Part shown: positions 24,682-32,469 of the stretch, in pieces
Position numbering within the stretch: position 1 is the first letter of the stretch
How the letters are laid out: every line of letters starts with the position of its first letter
Source of the DNA: an uncultured bacterium
GTDB taxonomy: Bacteria > Calescibacteriota > Calescibacteriia > Calescibacteriales > Calescibacteriaceae
Reading direction: 5' to 3'
NCBI GenBank assembly: GCA_938036315.1
Contig: CALHPK010000010.1
Coordinates: 1-58,742, forward strand
DNA length: 58,742 nt
Made by a program: the position numbers and the translations under genes
The notes under the pieces: generated by a model
Databases searched by the model: none
What the model was told of the DNA's origin: nothing
The model's input: only the letters and a program-made list of their open reading frames with translations

Positions 24682-27207
24682 ATGAATATGATAGAAAGTA
24701 TAGTTAGGGATGTTGAGAGCAAGATATTCAAAGAGGATATCCTAACTATTTCACGCGGTATAACTTCAGCTTACGAAGAAAAAATTAAGGAGGTATATAG
24801 AAGAACTATTGGAGACATGGAGATGGTATGCCTTGTGAGTTTTGGTAGTTTTGGTAGAAGAACTATGGCTCCATTTTCAGATATAGATATCTCTATTCTT
24901 GTATTATCAGATAGAGTAAGAGAAAAGAATGAAGATCTTATATCACAGTTTATAACTTCAGTTTGGAATTTAGGATTGCAAAGGGTGGAATGCTCAGTGA
25001 GAACACCGGCAGAGACTCTGAGTCTTGCTTTCGAAGACGTTAGGGTACTATCTTACCTTGCAGATATGAGGTTTATTATAGGAGATTTCAGAGTTTTCAG
25101 AAGAATGAAAAATAAAATACTGGAAACCGGTTTTCTGAAAAACAGCAGGGAACATATTTTCTCTCTACTTGTCCACGACAGAGAGACAAGAATATCTAAA
25201 AACTCAGATATGGTGCAGCCGGATATAAAGCGTTCACTGGGGGGGATAGATGATTTTGTATCGCTGAACTGGTTGAGAAATCTCATTTCTAAAAATATTT
25301 TGGTCCATCCGCGAACTTTGGAGAAAGATTTTCGTCGGCTTCTTGAGCTAAGGACTATTTTGCATCTTATAACAAAGAGAAATGAAAACAAAATATACGT
25401 AGAGCTTGTTAATGAGATAATTAATTTTGTCAGTAGCAGAAAGGATAAGCAATCTGCCCGCGATCCACGAAAGTTTATGACGCAAATTCTGTCGACAATG
25501 GATAAAATTGGAGCTTACGTGAATCTGTCTTATGAGTTCGTGAGACAGCAGATATTTTCGAGTCCATCTCAATTAAGACCATTGGGAGAAAAATATCTTA
25601 CAGACGGGGAATACATCTACGTTCAGAATGGAGTGAACCTTGATGCAGAATCAATTATGGAGATTTTCAAAGTTTCAAAAGATAACAATCTTAAGATCTC
25701 CCCACAGATTAGCTATTTTATTTTAAGGTCACATAGAAAATTTGTAGGTTCACATATGAGTCGTAGGGTCAATTCTCTTCTCTTTGAGATCTTAACAGAT
25801 CTAGGCGGAGTGGCTAGGACACTTGAAAATATGAGGGAGTTAAGGTTCCTCGATAAAGTTATACCTGAGTTTATGAAAGTTCTGAATCTTTATCAGTATT
25901 TTCCTCCTCACATATCTACTGTTGATAGGCATTCTATAAAGTGTGTTGAGGAGATCGAGAAGATCCTGATAGGAATAAGGCCAAGGTATGTGGATATTTT
26001 GCCTGAGATTACAAAAGATGGTAGAGGTGTATTGATACTTGCTGCGCTTTTGCATGATATAGGTAAGGGTAGGAAAAAAGATCACTCCGAAATTTCCGCA
26101 AGGATATCTAAAGTCTTTGGGAAGAGACTAGGATTATCCGGTGACAGTCTAAAAAAGCTTGTTTTTCTTGTCAAGAATCATCTATCTTTATCACACTTTG
26201 CGCAAAGAAGAGATATTCATGATACCACATCTTGCATAAAATTTGCATCAGAATTCCCTGATTCTGCAACTCTTGACTGTTTGTATATTCTATCTATAGC
26301 TGATTCAATAGCCACAAATCCCGAAAGTTGGAACAAGTGGAAAGCTTCATTGATTACTGAGGCTTACATGAAAATATCGGAGTTGATGAGAAAGGGGCTG
26401 GATTACTCTGAAGAGGTTGTTGTTAATACTTATGCTCTTGAGAGCGAGTTGAAGGAAATCTTTGACGAATCTATGGTTAAGGATTATATCTCATCATTGT
26501 CACAAAAGTTCATTTCGTTGTTCAGCTATGATAGATTTTTCAGATATTCCGTTTTATTTCTCAATGTATGTCAGCGTAATCTCAGCAGATATACGGTGTT
26601 TACCGGAAAGAGCGAAGACGTGATGGAAGTAATAACAATTGGTGATGATGAAGTTGGTTTTTTATGTGAATGTGCTGGGGCGTTTTTCCTTTCTGGATTA
26701 AATATACTAACTCTTTATGCTGAAGCAGGAATACTGGGAAAGGCTATGAATGTGTTTTGGGTTGAGCCTGCAGATGAGCAAAAATTCAGAAAATTTAAGC
26801 AACTCATTCTTTCAAAAAGATTAAAGGATATAGTAAAAGAGATTGAGATAAAAAGGGATTCAATCTTGGATATGTTTATGAAACTTAATCCATTTTCAAA
26901 CAAAAATAGTTACGATACTGTCAGACTTGTCTTTGACAATAATTCTTCTAGGGATTACACCATAGTTGAAGTTTACTGCTTTGATAGACCTGGAGTTCTT
27001 TTTGATATGACTTATGCTATATCATTTTCAGGATTCGATATATCTGCAGCGAAAATTTCGACAAGGGAAAATAAGGTAGCAAATACCTTTTACTTGATAG
27101 ATAAATCCACTAATTCAAAGTTGACAGTAGATCAAATCAATGATCTTGCCGCGAGATTAAAGGAGGCTATTGTTCATGGAGTATCTCACCTTCACCCTCT
27201 TCAATGA
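24682..27207 (+). CDS. glnD: GlnD-type [protein-PII] uridylyltransferase/uridylyl-removing enzyme
   Basis: About 841 residues. Nucleotidyltransferase domain: 'SFGSFGRRTMAPFSDIDIS' (about 52-70; the usual motif is GGYGRGEL-x-P-x-SDIDL), then 'QPDIKRSLGGIDDFVSLNWL' (compare PD-x-K-x-x-x-GG-x-RD). HD domain: 'ALLHDIGKGRKKDHSEISAR' (about 455-475). Two C-terminal ACT domains begin near 650 and 762; the second has 'VEVYCFDRPGVLFDMTYAIS'. The enzyme modifies PII in response to glutamine. No glnB or glnA is adjacent, so substrate is inferred. ATG 24682 is preferred to the TTG at 24679. The 3' end overlaps the convergent ParB-like gene by 41 bp. Confidence 0.85.
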   Translation: MNMIESIVRDVESKIFKEDILTISRGITSAYEEKIKEVYRRTIGDMEMVCLVSFGSFGRRTMAPFSDIDISILVLSDRVREKNEDLISQFITSVWNLGLQRVECSVRTPAETLSLAFEDVRVLSYLADMRFIIGDFRVFRRMKNKILETGFLKNSREHIFSLLVHDRETRISKNSDMVQPDIKRSLGGIDDFVSLNWLRNLISKNILVHPRTLEKDFRRLLELRTILHLITKRNENKIYVELVNEIINFVSSRKDKQSARDPRKFMTQILSTMDKIGAYVNLSYEFVRQQIFSSPSQLRPLGEKYLTDGEYIYVQNGVNLDAESIMEIFKVSKDNNLKISPQISYFILRSHRKFVGSHMSRRVNSLLFEILTDLGGVARTLENMRELRFLDKVIPEFMKVLNLYQYFPPHISTVDRHSIKCVEEIEKILIGIRPRYVDILPEITKDGRGVLILAALLHDIGKGRKKDHSEISARISKVFGKRLGLSGDSLKKLVFLVKNHLSLSHFAQRRDIHDTTSCIKFASEFPDSATLDCLYILSIADSIATNPESWNKWKASLITEAYMKISELMRKGLDYSEEVVVNTYALESELKEIFDESMVKDYISSLSQKFISLFSYDRFFRYSVLFLNVCQRNLSRYTVFTGKSEDVMEVITIGDDEVGFLCECAGAFFLSGLNILTLYAEAGILGKAMNVFWVEPADEQKFRKFKQLILSKRLKDIVKEIEIKRDSILDMFMKLNPFSNKNSYDTVRLVFDNNSSRDYTIVEVYCFDRPGVLFDMTYAISFSGFDISAAKISTRENKVANTFYLIDKSTNSKLTVDQINDLAARLKEAIVHGVSHLHPLQ

Positions 27208-28063
27208 TTCCTCTGATCTGCTCAGGGTTATTCTTTAATTCTTCCAATTTCTTTCTTACTTCCTGAAAAACTTCATCAAATTCTACGATAACCTTTTTTC
27301 TTTTTATTGGGTTTGCATAGGATACAACTTCCTTGTAGACAAAAGGATGAGATATTCCCAATGCTTTTAGTTGTTCTACTATTTCCTTTACGATATAATG
27401 GTTTTCAAGGAGTATATCTGCTCTTCTTTGTCTTTCGTTTATAGCTTGCTTCAAGGGCAAATCTAGTGGCCAATCTGACTTTTTGAGGATTGTTTCCCAT
27501 GACGCACCGGAAAATTTGTCTTCTTTCTCATAAACTAGACCTGCCGTTACATAAAATATCTCTTCAACAGCTTGAATGACATCATCTTCTGCCTCTCTTT
27601 TCTCAGGATACATATCACATAGTTCTTTGTATACTCTTAGGGCTACATAACTTTTTTCCTTTATATTGGGTTGCTTTTCTATGTTCAGGTTTATCATTAA
27701 TGTTGCAAGTTCCCACGGGATTACAACCGAAGGAATTTTTCTTATACCAAGGTCAAGGCAAGCAAGGTATCTGTGCTGACCATCTAATATTATGAATCTA
27801 TCTTCATGGGGTTTTTTGGCAACCACTAACGGTACAACAAATCCTAAAGTTGATATTGATTCAGAAAGATTTCTGACGTGGGGTTTGGATGGCTTTCTTT
27901 GATAGACTACCACTTCTAACTTATCAACAGGAACCTCAGCGAAAACTAAGTCATACCCCTTGAAGGGTTCCTTAAGTACAAAGATGTTATCACCCAAGCT
28001 TTTTTTTATTTCAGCTATGTAAGAATCTTTAGCGAAAACTCTATCTTCTGTAGATATCTCCAT
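27167..28063 (-). CDS. ParB/sulfiredoxin-fold nuclease-like or regulator protein
   Basis: 298 residues. The N-terminal ParB-like domain has 'FAEVPVDKLEVVVYQRKPSK', 'VRNLSESISTLGFVVPLVVA' and 'LDGQHRYLACLDLGIRKIPS'; the G-x-x-R-x-x-A motif (GQHRYLA) is the nucleotide-binding loop of the family. The rest is helical, without an obvious helix-turn-helix or leucine zipper. No parA is adjacent, so it is unlikely to be the chromosomal partition protein; a stand-alone regulator or nuclease is more likely. Three palindromic boxes lie directly upstream and may be its own operators. Confidence 0.75.
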   Translation of the reverse strand: MEISTEDRVFAKDSYIAEIKKSLGDNIFVLKEPFKGYDLVFAEVPVDKLEVVVYQRKPSKPHVRNLSESISTLGFVVPLVVAKKPHEDRFIILDGQHRYLACLDLGIRKIPSVVIPWELATLMINLNIEKQPNIKEKSYVALRVYKELCDMYPEKREAEDDVIQAVEEIFYVTAGLVYEKEDKFSGASWETILKKSDWPLDLPLKQAINERQRRADILLENHYIVKEIVEQLKALGISHPFVYKEVVSYANPIKRKKVIVEFDEVFQEVRKKLEELKNNPEQIRGIIEEGEGEILHEQ

Positions 28064-28085
28064 ACTTTATAGTCAATTTATTTAT

Positions 28086-28142
28086 TATAGTTTATACTAT
28101 AATTATAGTTTATAATAGTTTATACTATAATAGTTTATACTA
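28086..28142. promoter_or_regulatory. three TAGTTTATACTA boxes upstream of ParB-like gene
   Basis: TAGTTTATACTA occurs at 28088, 28116 and 28131, with a partial fourth copy at 28106. Each box has TAGT/ACTA half-sites as an inverted repeat around a 4-bp centre. They lie 25-80 bp upstream of the start codon of the ParB-like gene, where a promoter or a cluster of binding sites is expected. Confidence 0.6.
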
Positions 28143-28208
28143 TTATGATGGTATAATTTGAAATTTTGAAAATCTATCAGTTTACTGAATTAGAAATTCA
28201 GATAATTG

Positions 28209-28889
28209 TTAGTAGCAAGGTAAGAAATAGGAAATTTGAGAGCTTGTGTCACCTCTCCTTCTTGATAGAAATCTTTCATCTTCTTTTGTGCAGACCGGAA
28301 GGATCGATATATTTTTGATGCCAATTTTATTTAATATCATATGTGTGCATTTTGCAAGATCGATAAAAAATTTTGAATCTTTCATAGCAATAAATGAAGC
28401 ATCTATATCTTCTGATCTGGAGAGATTAAGGAATATCGATAGGGTATCTTCTTTTACCTCGTAGCATTTTCCACATATGTGTGGACCTATTACGATATAT
28501 AGATTTTCTGGAGATTCTTTGAAAAGCCTCAATTTTTTCTCGAATTCTGAGAATATCCCTTTAGCTATTCCACGCCAGCCAGCGTGTATTACTCCTTTTA
28601 TTTTATCCGAGATGAAAAATACAGGTAAGCAATCTGCTGTTTTTACTCCAAACACTAAGGTTTTATCAGCTCTGCCTACTATCCCGTCAAATCCATGTTT
28701 TGCACTTGAATACTCATCAGGATAGATGAGAATGTATGGGGTGTGTTCCTGTTTTGGCAGGATTACATTGTGGGCTGGCTTGCTATCTTTGAAAAGAAAG
28801 ATTATTGACTCTTGATATGGCGTATCAACAATTATGCCTTTTTTATCTTCTCTGATTGAAAAATTGTTCAGTTGTGGCATCTTATACAT
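28209..28889 (-). CDS. pgeF: PgeF/YfiH-family peptidoglycan editing factor (laccase-like)
   Basis: 226 residues. Diagnostic motifs are 'FGVKTADCLPVFF', 'GVIHAGWRGIAKGIF' and 'IGPHICGKCYEV', which carry the His/Cys metal-site residues of the family. Members have been described as multicopper polyphenol oxidases, purine nucleoside phosphorylases and as the factor that removes wrongly placed serine from peptidoglycan precursors. The length is near normal. It follows trpF by about 28 bp and probably shares its transcript. Confidence 0.9.
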   Translation of the reverse strand: MYKMPQLNNFSIREDKKGIIVDTPYQESIIFLFKDSKPAHNVILPKQEHTPYILIYPDEYSSAKHGFDGIVGRADKTLVFGVKTADCLPVFFISDKIKGVIHAGWRGIAKGIFSEFEKKLRLFKESPENLYIVIGPHICGKCYEVKEDTLSIFLNLSRSEDIDASFIAMKDSKFFIDLAKCTHMILNKIGIKNISILPVCTKEDERFLSRRRGDTSSQISYFLPCY

Positions 28890-28917
28890 CTATTTATCGT
28901 CAGATCTTCTGAGCCTT

Positions 28918-29538
28918 TTAGTTTTTATTCTTCGAAGCCTTTATAAATTCTTCTACTTTTTTATAGGATTTTTTTCCCGGATATTCTTCAACTCCTGACG
29001 CTGCGTCAACTCCATATGGATTATATTTCTCTATGAATTCTTTTACATTCTCAGAAGTAAGACCACCTGAGAGGAAGAAATCTCTGCCGAAGATTTTACC
29101 ATTATCGATGATCTCTTCCAGATTTTTAGTTGGGAAAGGGGAACTTTTTACTCCATGAATTTTTGAAGATGAATCGACCAGGAAGAAATCTATAATTTTG
29201 CTGAGTTTTTCACAAAGTTTTATTGAATCTTTATTGTCAGGGAATATAGTCTTTATGATTTTTAGTCCTGATTCTTTTGCTCTCAGAACAACGTCGGGTG
29301 GTTCAAATCCGTGGAACTGTATGAGATCAAATTCCGTTATGTGTTCTATGTCTTTTGGTAATGGGTTTCTCACAACTGCAACCTTTTGAGCGTTGGTTTT
29401 TACACCAATTATATTGAGGTCGGGAAGGAACCGCGGGCTTTCTCTGATAAGTATGAATCCGAGTAGATCTGTTCCTAAGCTATCACACATCAGCATATCT
29501 GCTTGATTTGTTATCCCACATATTTTTACTTTTGGCAT
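28918..29538 (-). CDS. trpF: phosphoribosylanthranilate isomerase
   Basis: 206 residues, TIM barrel. The conserved 'KICGITNQADML' with catalytic Cys, 'LLGFILIRESPRFL', the 'LIQFHGFEPP' strand, 'FFLVDSSSK' and the phosphate-binding end 'FFLSGGLTSENV' with 'GVDAASGVEEYPGKK' are all present. It isomerises PRA to CdRP in tryptophan synthesis. No other trp genes are nearby. The start codon lies about 45 bp after the Tam41-like stop. Confidence 0.93.
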   Translation of the reverse strand: MPKVKICGITNQADMLMCDSLGTDLLGFILIRESPRFLPDLNIIGVKTNAQKVAVVRNPLPKDIEHITEFDLIQFHGFEPPDVVLRAKESGLKIIKTIFPDNKDSIKLCEKLSKIIDFFLVDSSSKIHGVKSSPFPTKNLEEIIDNGKIFGRDFFLSGGLTSENVKEFIEKYNPYGVDAASGVEEYPGKKSYKKVEEFIKASKNKN

Positions 29539-29583
29539 CTATTTTATGCCAATTAGATTATGATAGTATTGGGAGCAGATATT

Positions 29584-30591
29584 TTATTTTTTGTTGTATT
29601 CTTTTGAGATATCAGGTTTAAGTTTACCTTCTGAGATTAGCTTAATGACATGTCTCCAACCGAGTATAAGTGGTAGTTTTTTATCTAGTTCTGTGATTTT
29701 GATGTTTTCACCTGATTTTATTGCTTTCCTTTCTAGATATTCTTTATATTTTTTGAAGGTTATAAGTCCCTTCGGCCATCTTAAGATTCCTCTCCGTGCG
29801 GATGTTTTCAAAAATTTGATTACCTCATCTTTTGAAGGTATATAGCTCCCTACAATAGCCCATCTTTTATCTAAAATATTGTTACCTTTTTCTATCTCTA
29901 AAACTACTCCTTCATTTTCGCTCATGTAGTATTCAAAAAATTTTGAGAAAACCTTTATGTAAAAATCCCTGAAAGGATAATAAAGCTTATCTAATTTTTT
30001 TGGGTCTTCGATTCTGACTTCTCCTCTATAACTGATGTAGAGAGCTTCTTTTACTATATCTTCTATTCCGAATTTTTCCATTTCACTGAGAAATGGTATA
30101 GCATATGTAAGGCAGAAGAATTGAGCTGAGGTAACCAGATTCCCAAGCTTCTCTTTTATTTTATCATTTTTGGTATAGACTATATATGATCTTTTTGCAA
30201 ATCTTCCGACTATATATATTTCGGGTGGTTCGAGAATATACCTTGTGAGATCGCTAAAAGATATTATATTGTACTTGCAAGATTTCGAAGCTGAACCCTG
30301 CCTTACTTCCGCAAAGTAAACTGATGGAGGGAGAATCTTATTCAGAATGATGTAAAGTGGTGAGTTGTAGACTTTTTCATAAAAATCAACCACGATATAA
30401 AAATCGTAAAGAAGGTCTGGGCTATCTTCTTCGAAAAGTCCAGAACCATAAAATATTATTGCAAGTACTGAATCTCCAAACTCTTCTAAAAAATGATCTC
30501 TGAATGCTTCGATAAAGGGTAGTTTGCGAGGAGGAGAGGTTATTTCTTTGAGGACTTCCAATCTTAGTCTATCTATTATGTCATTATGCAC
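29584..30591 (-). CDS. Tam41/Mmp37-like CDP-diacylglycerol synthase
   Basis: 335 residues with the order of motifs of mitochondrial Tam41: 'DSVLAIIFYGSGLFEE' (nucleotidyltransferase GSG, about 41-55), 'LLYDFYIVVDFYEKVYNS' with the metal-site Asp, 'SCKYNIISFSDLTRYI' (compare IKYGVIS...L-x-DL), 'EIYIVGRFAKRSYIVY' (compare LYIAGRLQKPVKI), 'GNLVTSAQFFCLTYAIPFLS' and 'ALYISYRGEVRIE' (compare GLSYSGDFRM). Tam41 makes CDP-diacylglycerol for cardiolipin in mitochondria; CdsA does so in most bacteria. No transmembrane segment is obvious, as expected for a peripheral enzyme. It lies upstream of trpF and pgeF on the minus strand. Confidence 0.82.
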   Translation of the reverse strand: MHNDIIDRLRLEVLKEITSPPRKLPFIEAFRDHFLEEFGDSVLAIIFYGSGLFEEDSPDLLYDFYIVVDFYEKVYNSPLYIILNKILPPSVYFAEVRQGSASKSCKYNIISFSDLTRYILEPPEIYIVGRFAKRSYIVYTKNDKIKEKLGNLVTSAQFFCLTYAIPFLSEMEKFGIEDIVKEALYISYRGEVRIEDPKKLDKLYYPFRDFYIKVFSKFFEYYMSENEGVVLEIEKGNNILDKRWAIVGSYIPSKDEVIKFLKTSARRGILRWPKGLITFKKYKEYLERKAIKSGENIKITELDKKLPLILGWRHVIKLISEGKLKPDISKEYNKK

Positions 30592-30647
30592 TTCTAATAA
30601 ACCAATTTTAATCAGATTATTTGATATATCATTTTATCAATAAACAG

Positions 30648-30663
30648 TGGGGGCAAGACCCCA
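30648..30663. promoter_or_regulatory. short GC-rich hairpin between divergent genes
   Basis: TGGGG and CCCCA form a 5-bp stem with a 6-nt loop in otherwise AT-rich DNA between the Tam41-like gene and the XylF-like gene. Function unknown. Confidence 0.3.
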
Positions 30664-30723
30664 AAAAGGGCAGGTGGTGCAAAAATAATTTACGAAATAT
30701 TAACTCTATTAAAATATTATCAG

Positions 30724-31713
30724 ATGCACAGTATTAGGATATTATTCCCCTTTCTCATTATACTTCTAACACTCAATCAGAGAGGATCAAGTCAAAAAGT
30801 TCCAAAAATAGCATTTATACTGGCTACAGAAAAGGAGGAGAGATATCAAAAAGATAAGAAATTCTTCGCAGATGAGATAAGAAAACTCGGTGCAGAACTT
30901 TTCTATGCTCACGCTGAGGGAAATCAGGAAAAGCAAGTGGAGATTGTCAAAACTGTGGTCGGGAAAGGAGTAGATGTTATTGTTATACAACCGGTCAATT
31001 CATTTCAAGCTAAATTAGCTGTGGAAATTGCAAAGTCTAAAGGGGTAAAGGTTGTTGCATATGATAGAATAATTTATGATGCTGATATTGATTATTATGT
31101 TTCACACAATAGTGTGATGGTGGGGATTATTCAAGCGTCGGAAGCTGTTAAGTATCTTAACGGGAAGGGAAATGTAGTAATCCTGGCAGGAGGTAAGGAT
31201 CATTCTGTTGCAAAGCAGATATCAGCTGGTAACCTTATGATTTTGGATAGATATCCAAATATAAAGGTTATGGGAATCTTTTACCACGAAAATTGGGATG
31301 AAAAAGAGTCATATGTCACAATGAAGAATATTCTTAAGCAAAGTAGAGATGTCAATGCAGTGCTTGCAAATAATTCTTCATTGATAAGGGGAGCAATAAA
31401 AGCTCTCAAAGAAGAAGGTATAGCAAATGTATTTACCGCTGGAGCAGATGCCGATTTGGAAAACTGTAGACTTATTGTCAAGGGCGAACAAAATATTGAC
31501 ATCCTAAAGGATGTTGAATCATTATCAAGGACCGCAGCAAAAGTCGCTGTAGACATAGCTAAAGGTAAGTCCCCAGAATTTTCAGAAAAACTTAACAACG
31601 GAAAAGTAGATGTCAAGGTCGTATTTGTTCCAGTTGAAGTTGTAAATAAAGAAAATATAGAGAGAGTTATAATTCAGAGAGGCTTCCATAAAAAGGAGGA
31701 CATATTCAGATGA
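30724..31713 (+). CDS. XylF-like periplasmic sugar-binding protein
   Basis: 329 residues. A signal peptide ('ILFPFLIILLTLNQRGSS') is followed by a periplasmic-binding fold of the xylose-binding XylF type: 'KIAFILATEKEERYQKDKKF' (compare KIGLALDDLRLERWQKDRD), 'VIQPVNSFQAKLAVEIAKSK', 'VVAYDRIIYDADIDYYVSHN' (compare AYDRLI-x-x-ADIDFYISFDN), 'LAGGKDHSVAKQISAGN' and 'GADADLENCRLIVKGEQ'. The signature YDR is kept. No xylG/xylH partner follows: the next reading frame is only 15 codons. It may serve as a sensor protein or use distant transporter parts. Confidence 0.88.
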   Translation: MHSIRILFPFLIILLTLNQRGSSQKVPKIAFILATEKEERYQKDKKFFADEIRKLGAELFYAHAEGNQEKQVEIVKTVVGKGVDVIVIQPVNSFQAKLAVEIAKSKGVKVVAYDRIIYDADIDYYVSHNSVMVGIIQASEAVKYLNGKGNVVILAGGKDHSVAKQISAGNLMILDRYPNIKVMGIFYHENWDEKESYVTMKNILKQSRDVNAVLANNSSLIRGAIKALKEEGIANVFTAGADADLENCRLIVKGEQNIDILKDVESLSRTAAKVAVDIAKGKSPEFSEKLNNGKVDVKVVFVPVEVVNKENIERVIIQRGFHKKEDIFR

Positions 31714-31757
31714 TAGATCAGATAAAAGATATGTTTGCTTTTGTGATAAAGAAATAG
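31710..31757 (+). other. 15-codon ORF overlapping the XylF-like stop
   Basis: ATG at 31710 overlaps the TGA stop of the XylF-like gene (ATGA) and has AAAAGGAGG 9 nt upstream. It encodes MIDQIKDMFAFVIKK then TAG. The strong translation signals suggest either a truncated downstream gene or a tiny coupled peptide. The following 280 bp to 32039 have no gene. Confidence 0.4.
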
Positions 31758-31830
31758 TATAAATTCATCGCATACTTTTGAAGGCAAGCCTAATAAGGAC
31801 TAAGAAAATCCCATCCTATTCTATTTCTTT

Positions 31831-31870
31831 GTTATAATTTTTTTCTCATAGTTATAATTTTTATCTCATT
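31831..31870. repeat. two tandem 20-bp T-rich units
   Basis: GTTATAATTTTTTTCTCATA is followed by a near-identical unit starting at 31851. It lies in the 280-bp AT-rich gap before the receiver gene. Confidence 0.75.
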
Positions 31871-32038
31871 TTTTTGATTTTCTTAATAATGGAAAAAGGA
31901 AAATTCAGAGTGGTAAAATTTTATGTTTGAGATGGAGTAGATTTTCTCAATTGTTGTTTATTGAATTTTTAATTTATAAATTAGTAATATTTTCATTAAT
32001 AGTGATTAAGAATCGTTAACCAAGGAGGGTTTCTGTCT

Positions 32039-32443
32039 ATGGAGAAAAAAGATGTAGCTCTTGTAGTAGATGATTCTGAGATAGTCAGAAAGATTATGTC
32101 AAATCTTGTGAGGAAGCTTAATTTTGAGCCTGTTGAAGCAGTAGATGGACTTGATGCAATAGAAAAATCTTTGGAGCATGATGTTAAACTGTTCGTTGTA
32201 GATATAAATATGCCTGGGTTAGATGGTATATCATTTATTAAGAGGTTAAGGAAGACCTCAAGGTACAGGGAAGCTCCTGTTGTTGTTGTATCAACAGAGG
32301 CTAGTGAAAAAGATATGCAGATAGCTTTCGATTCAGGTGCAGATTTATATTTTGTTAAGCCGGTAAAGGTTGATGCGTTCTTGAGTAAGGTTGGAGCCTT
32401 GATCAGGTCGAAGTATGGATCGGAATCTCAACTTACCGAATAA
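32039..32443 (+). CDS. CheY-like response regulator receiver
   Basis: 134 residues, a single receiver domain. 'VVDDSEIVRKIM' holds the acidic pair, 'LFVVDINMPGLDG' the phospho-acceptor Asp (about residue 57), 'VVVSTEASEKDMQ' the conserved Ser/Thr and 'FVKPVKVD' the Lys-Pro. There is no output domain. A good ribosome binding site (AAGGAGGG) precedes ATG 32039. A flagellin remnant in the window suggests chemotaxis as one option, but no che gene is adjacent. Its last codons lie in a 25-bp duplication. Confidence 0.92.
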   Translation: MEKKDVALVVDDSEIVRKIMSNLVRKLNFEPVEAVDGLDAIEKSLEHDVKLFVVDINMPGLDGISFIKRLRKTSRYREAPVVVVSTEASEKDMQIAFDSGADLYFVKPVKVDAFLSKVGALIRSKYGSESQLTE

Positions 32444-32469
32444 TTCGGAATCTCAACTTACCGAATGAT
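32420..32469. repeat. 25-bp tandem duplication at receiver/glycosyltransferase boundary
   Basis: Units at 32420-32444 and 32445-32469 are identical but for one base. Unit 1 holds the stop of the receiver gene (GAATAAT) and unit 2, at the same place, the start of the glycosyltransferase (GAATGAT). Confidence 0.9.
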
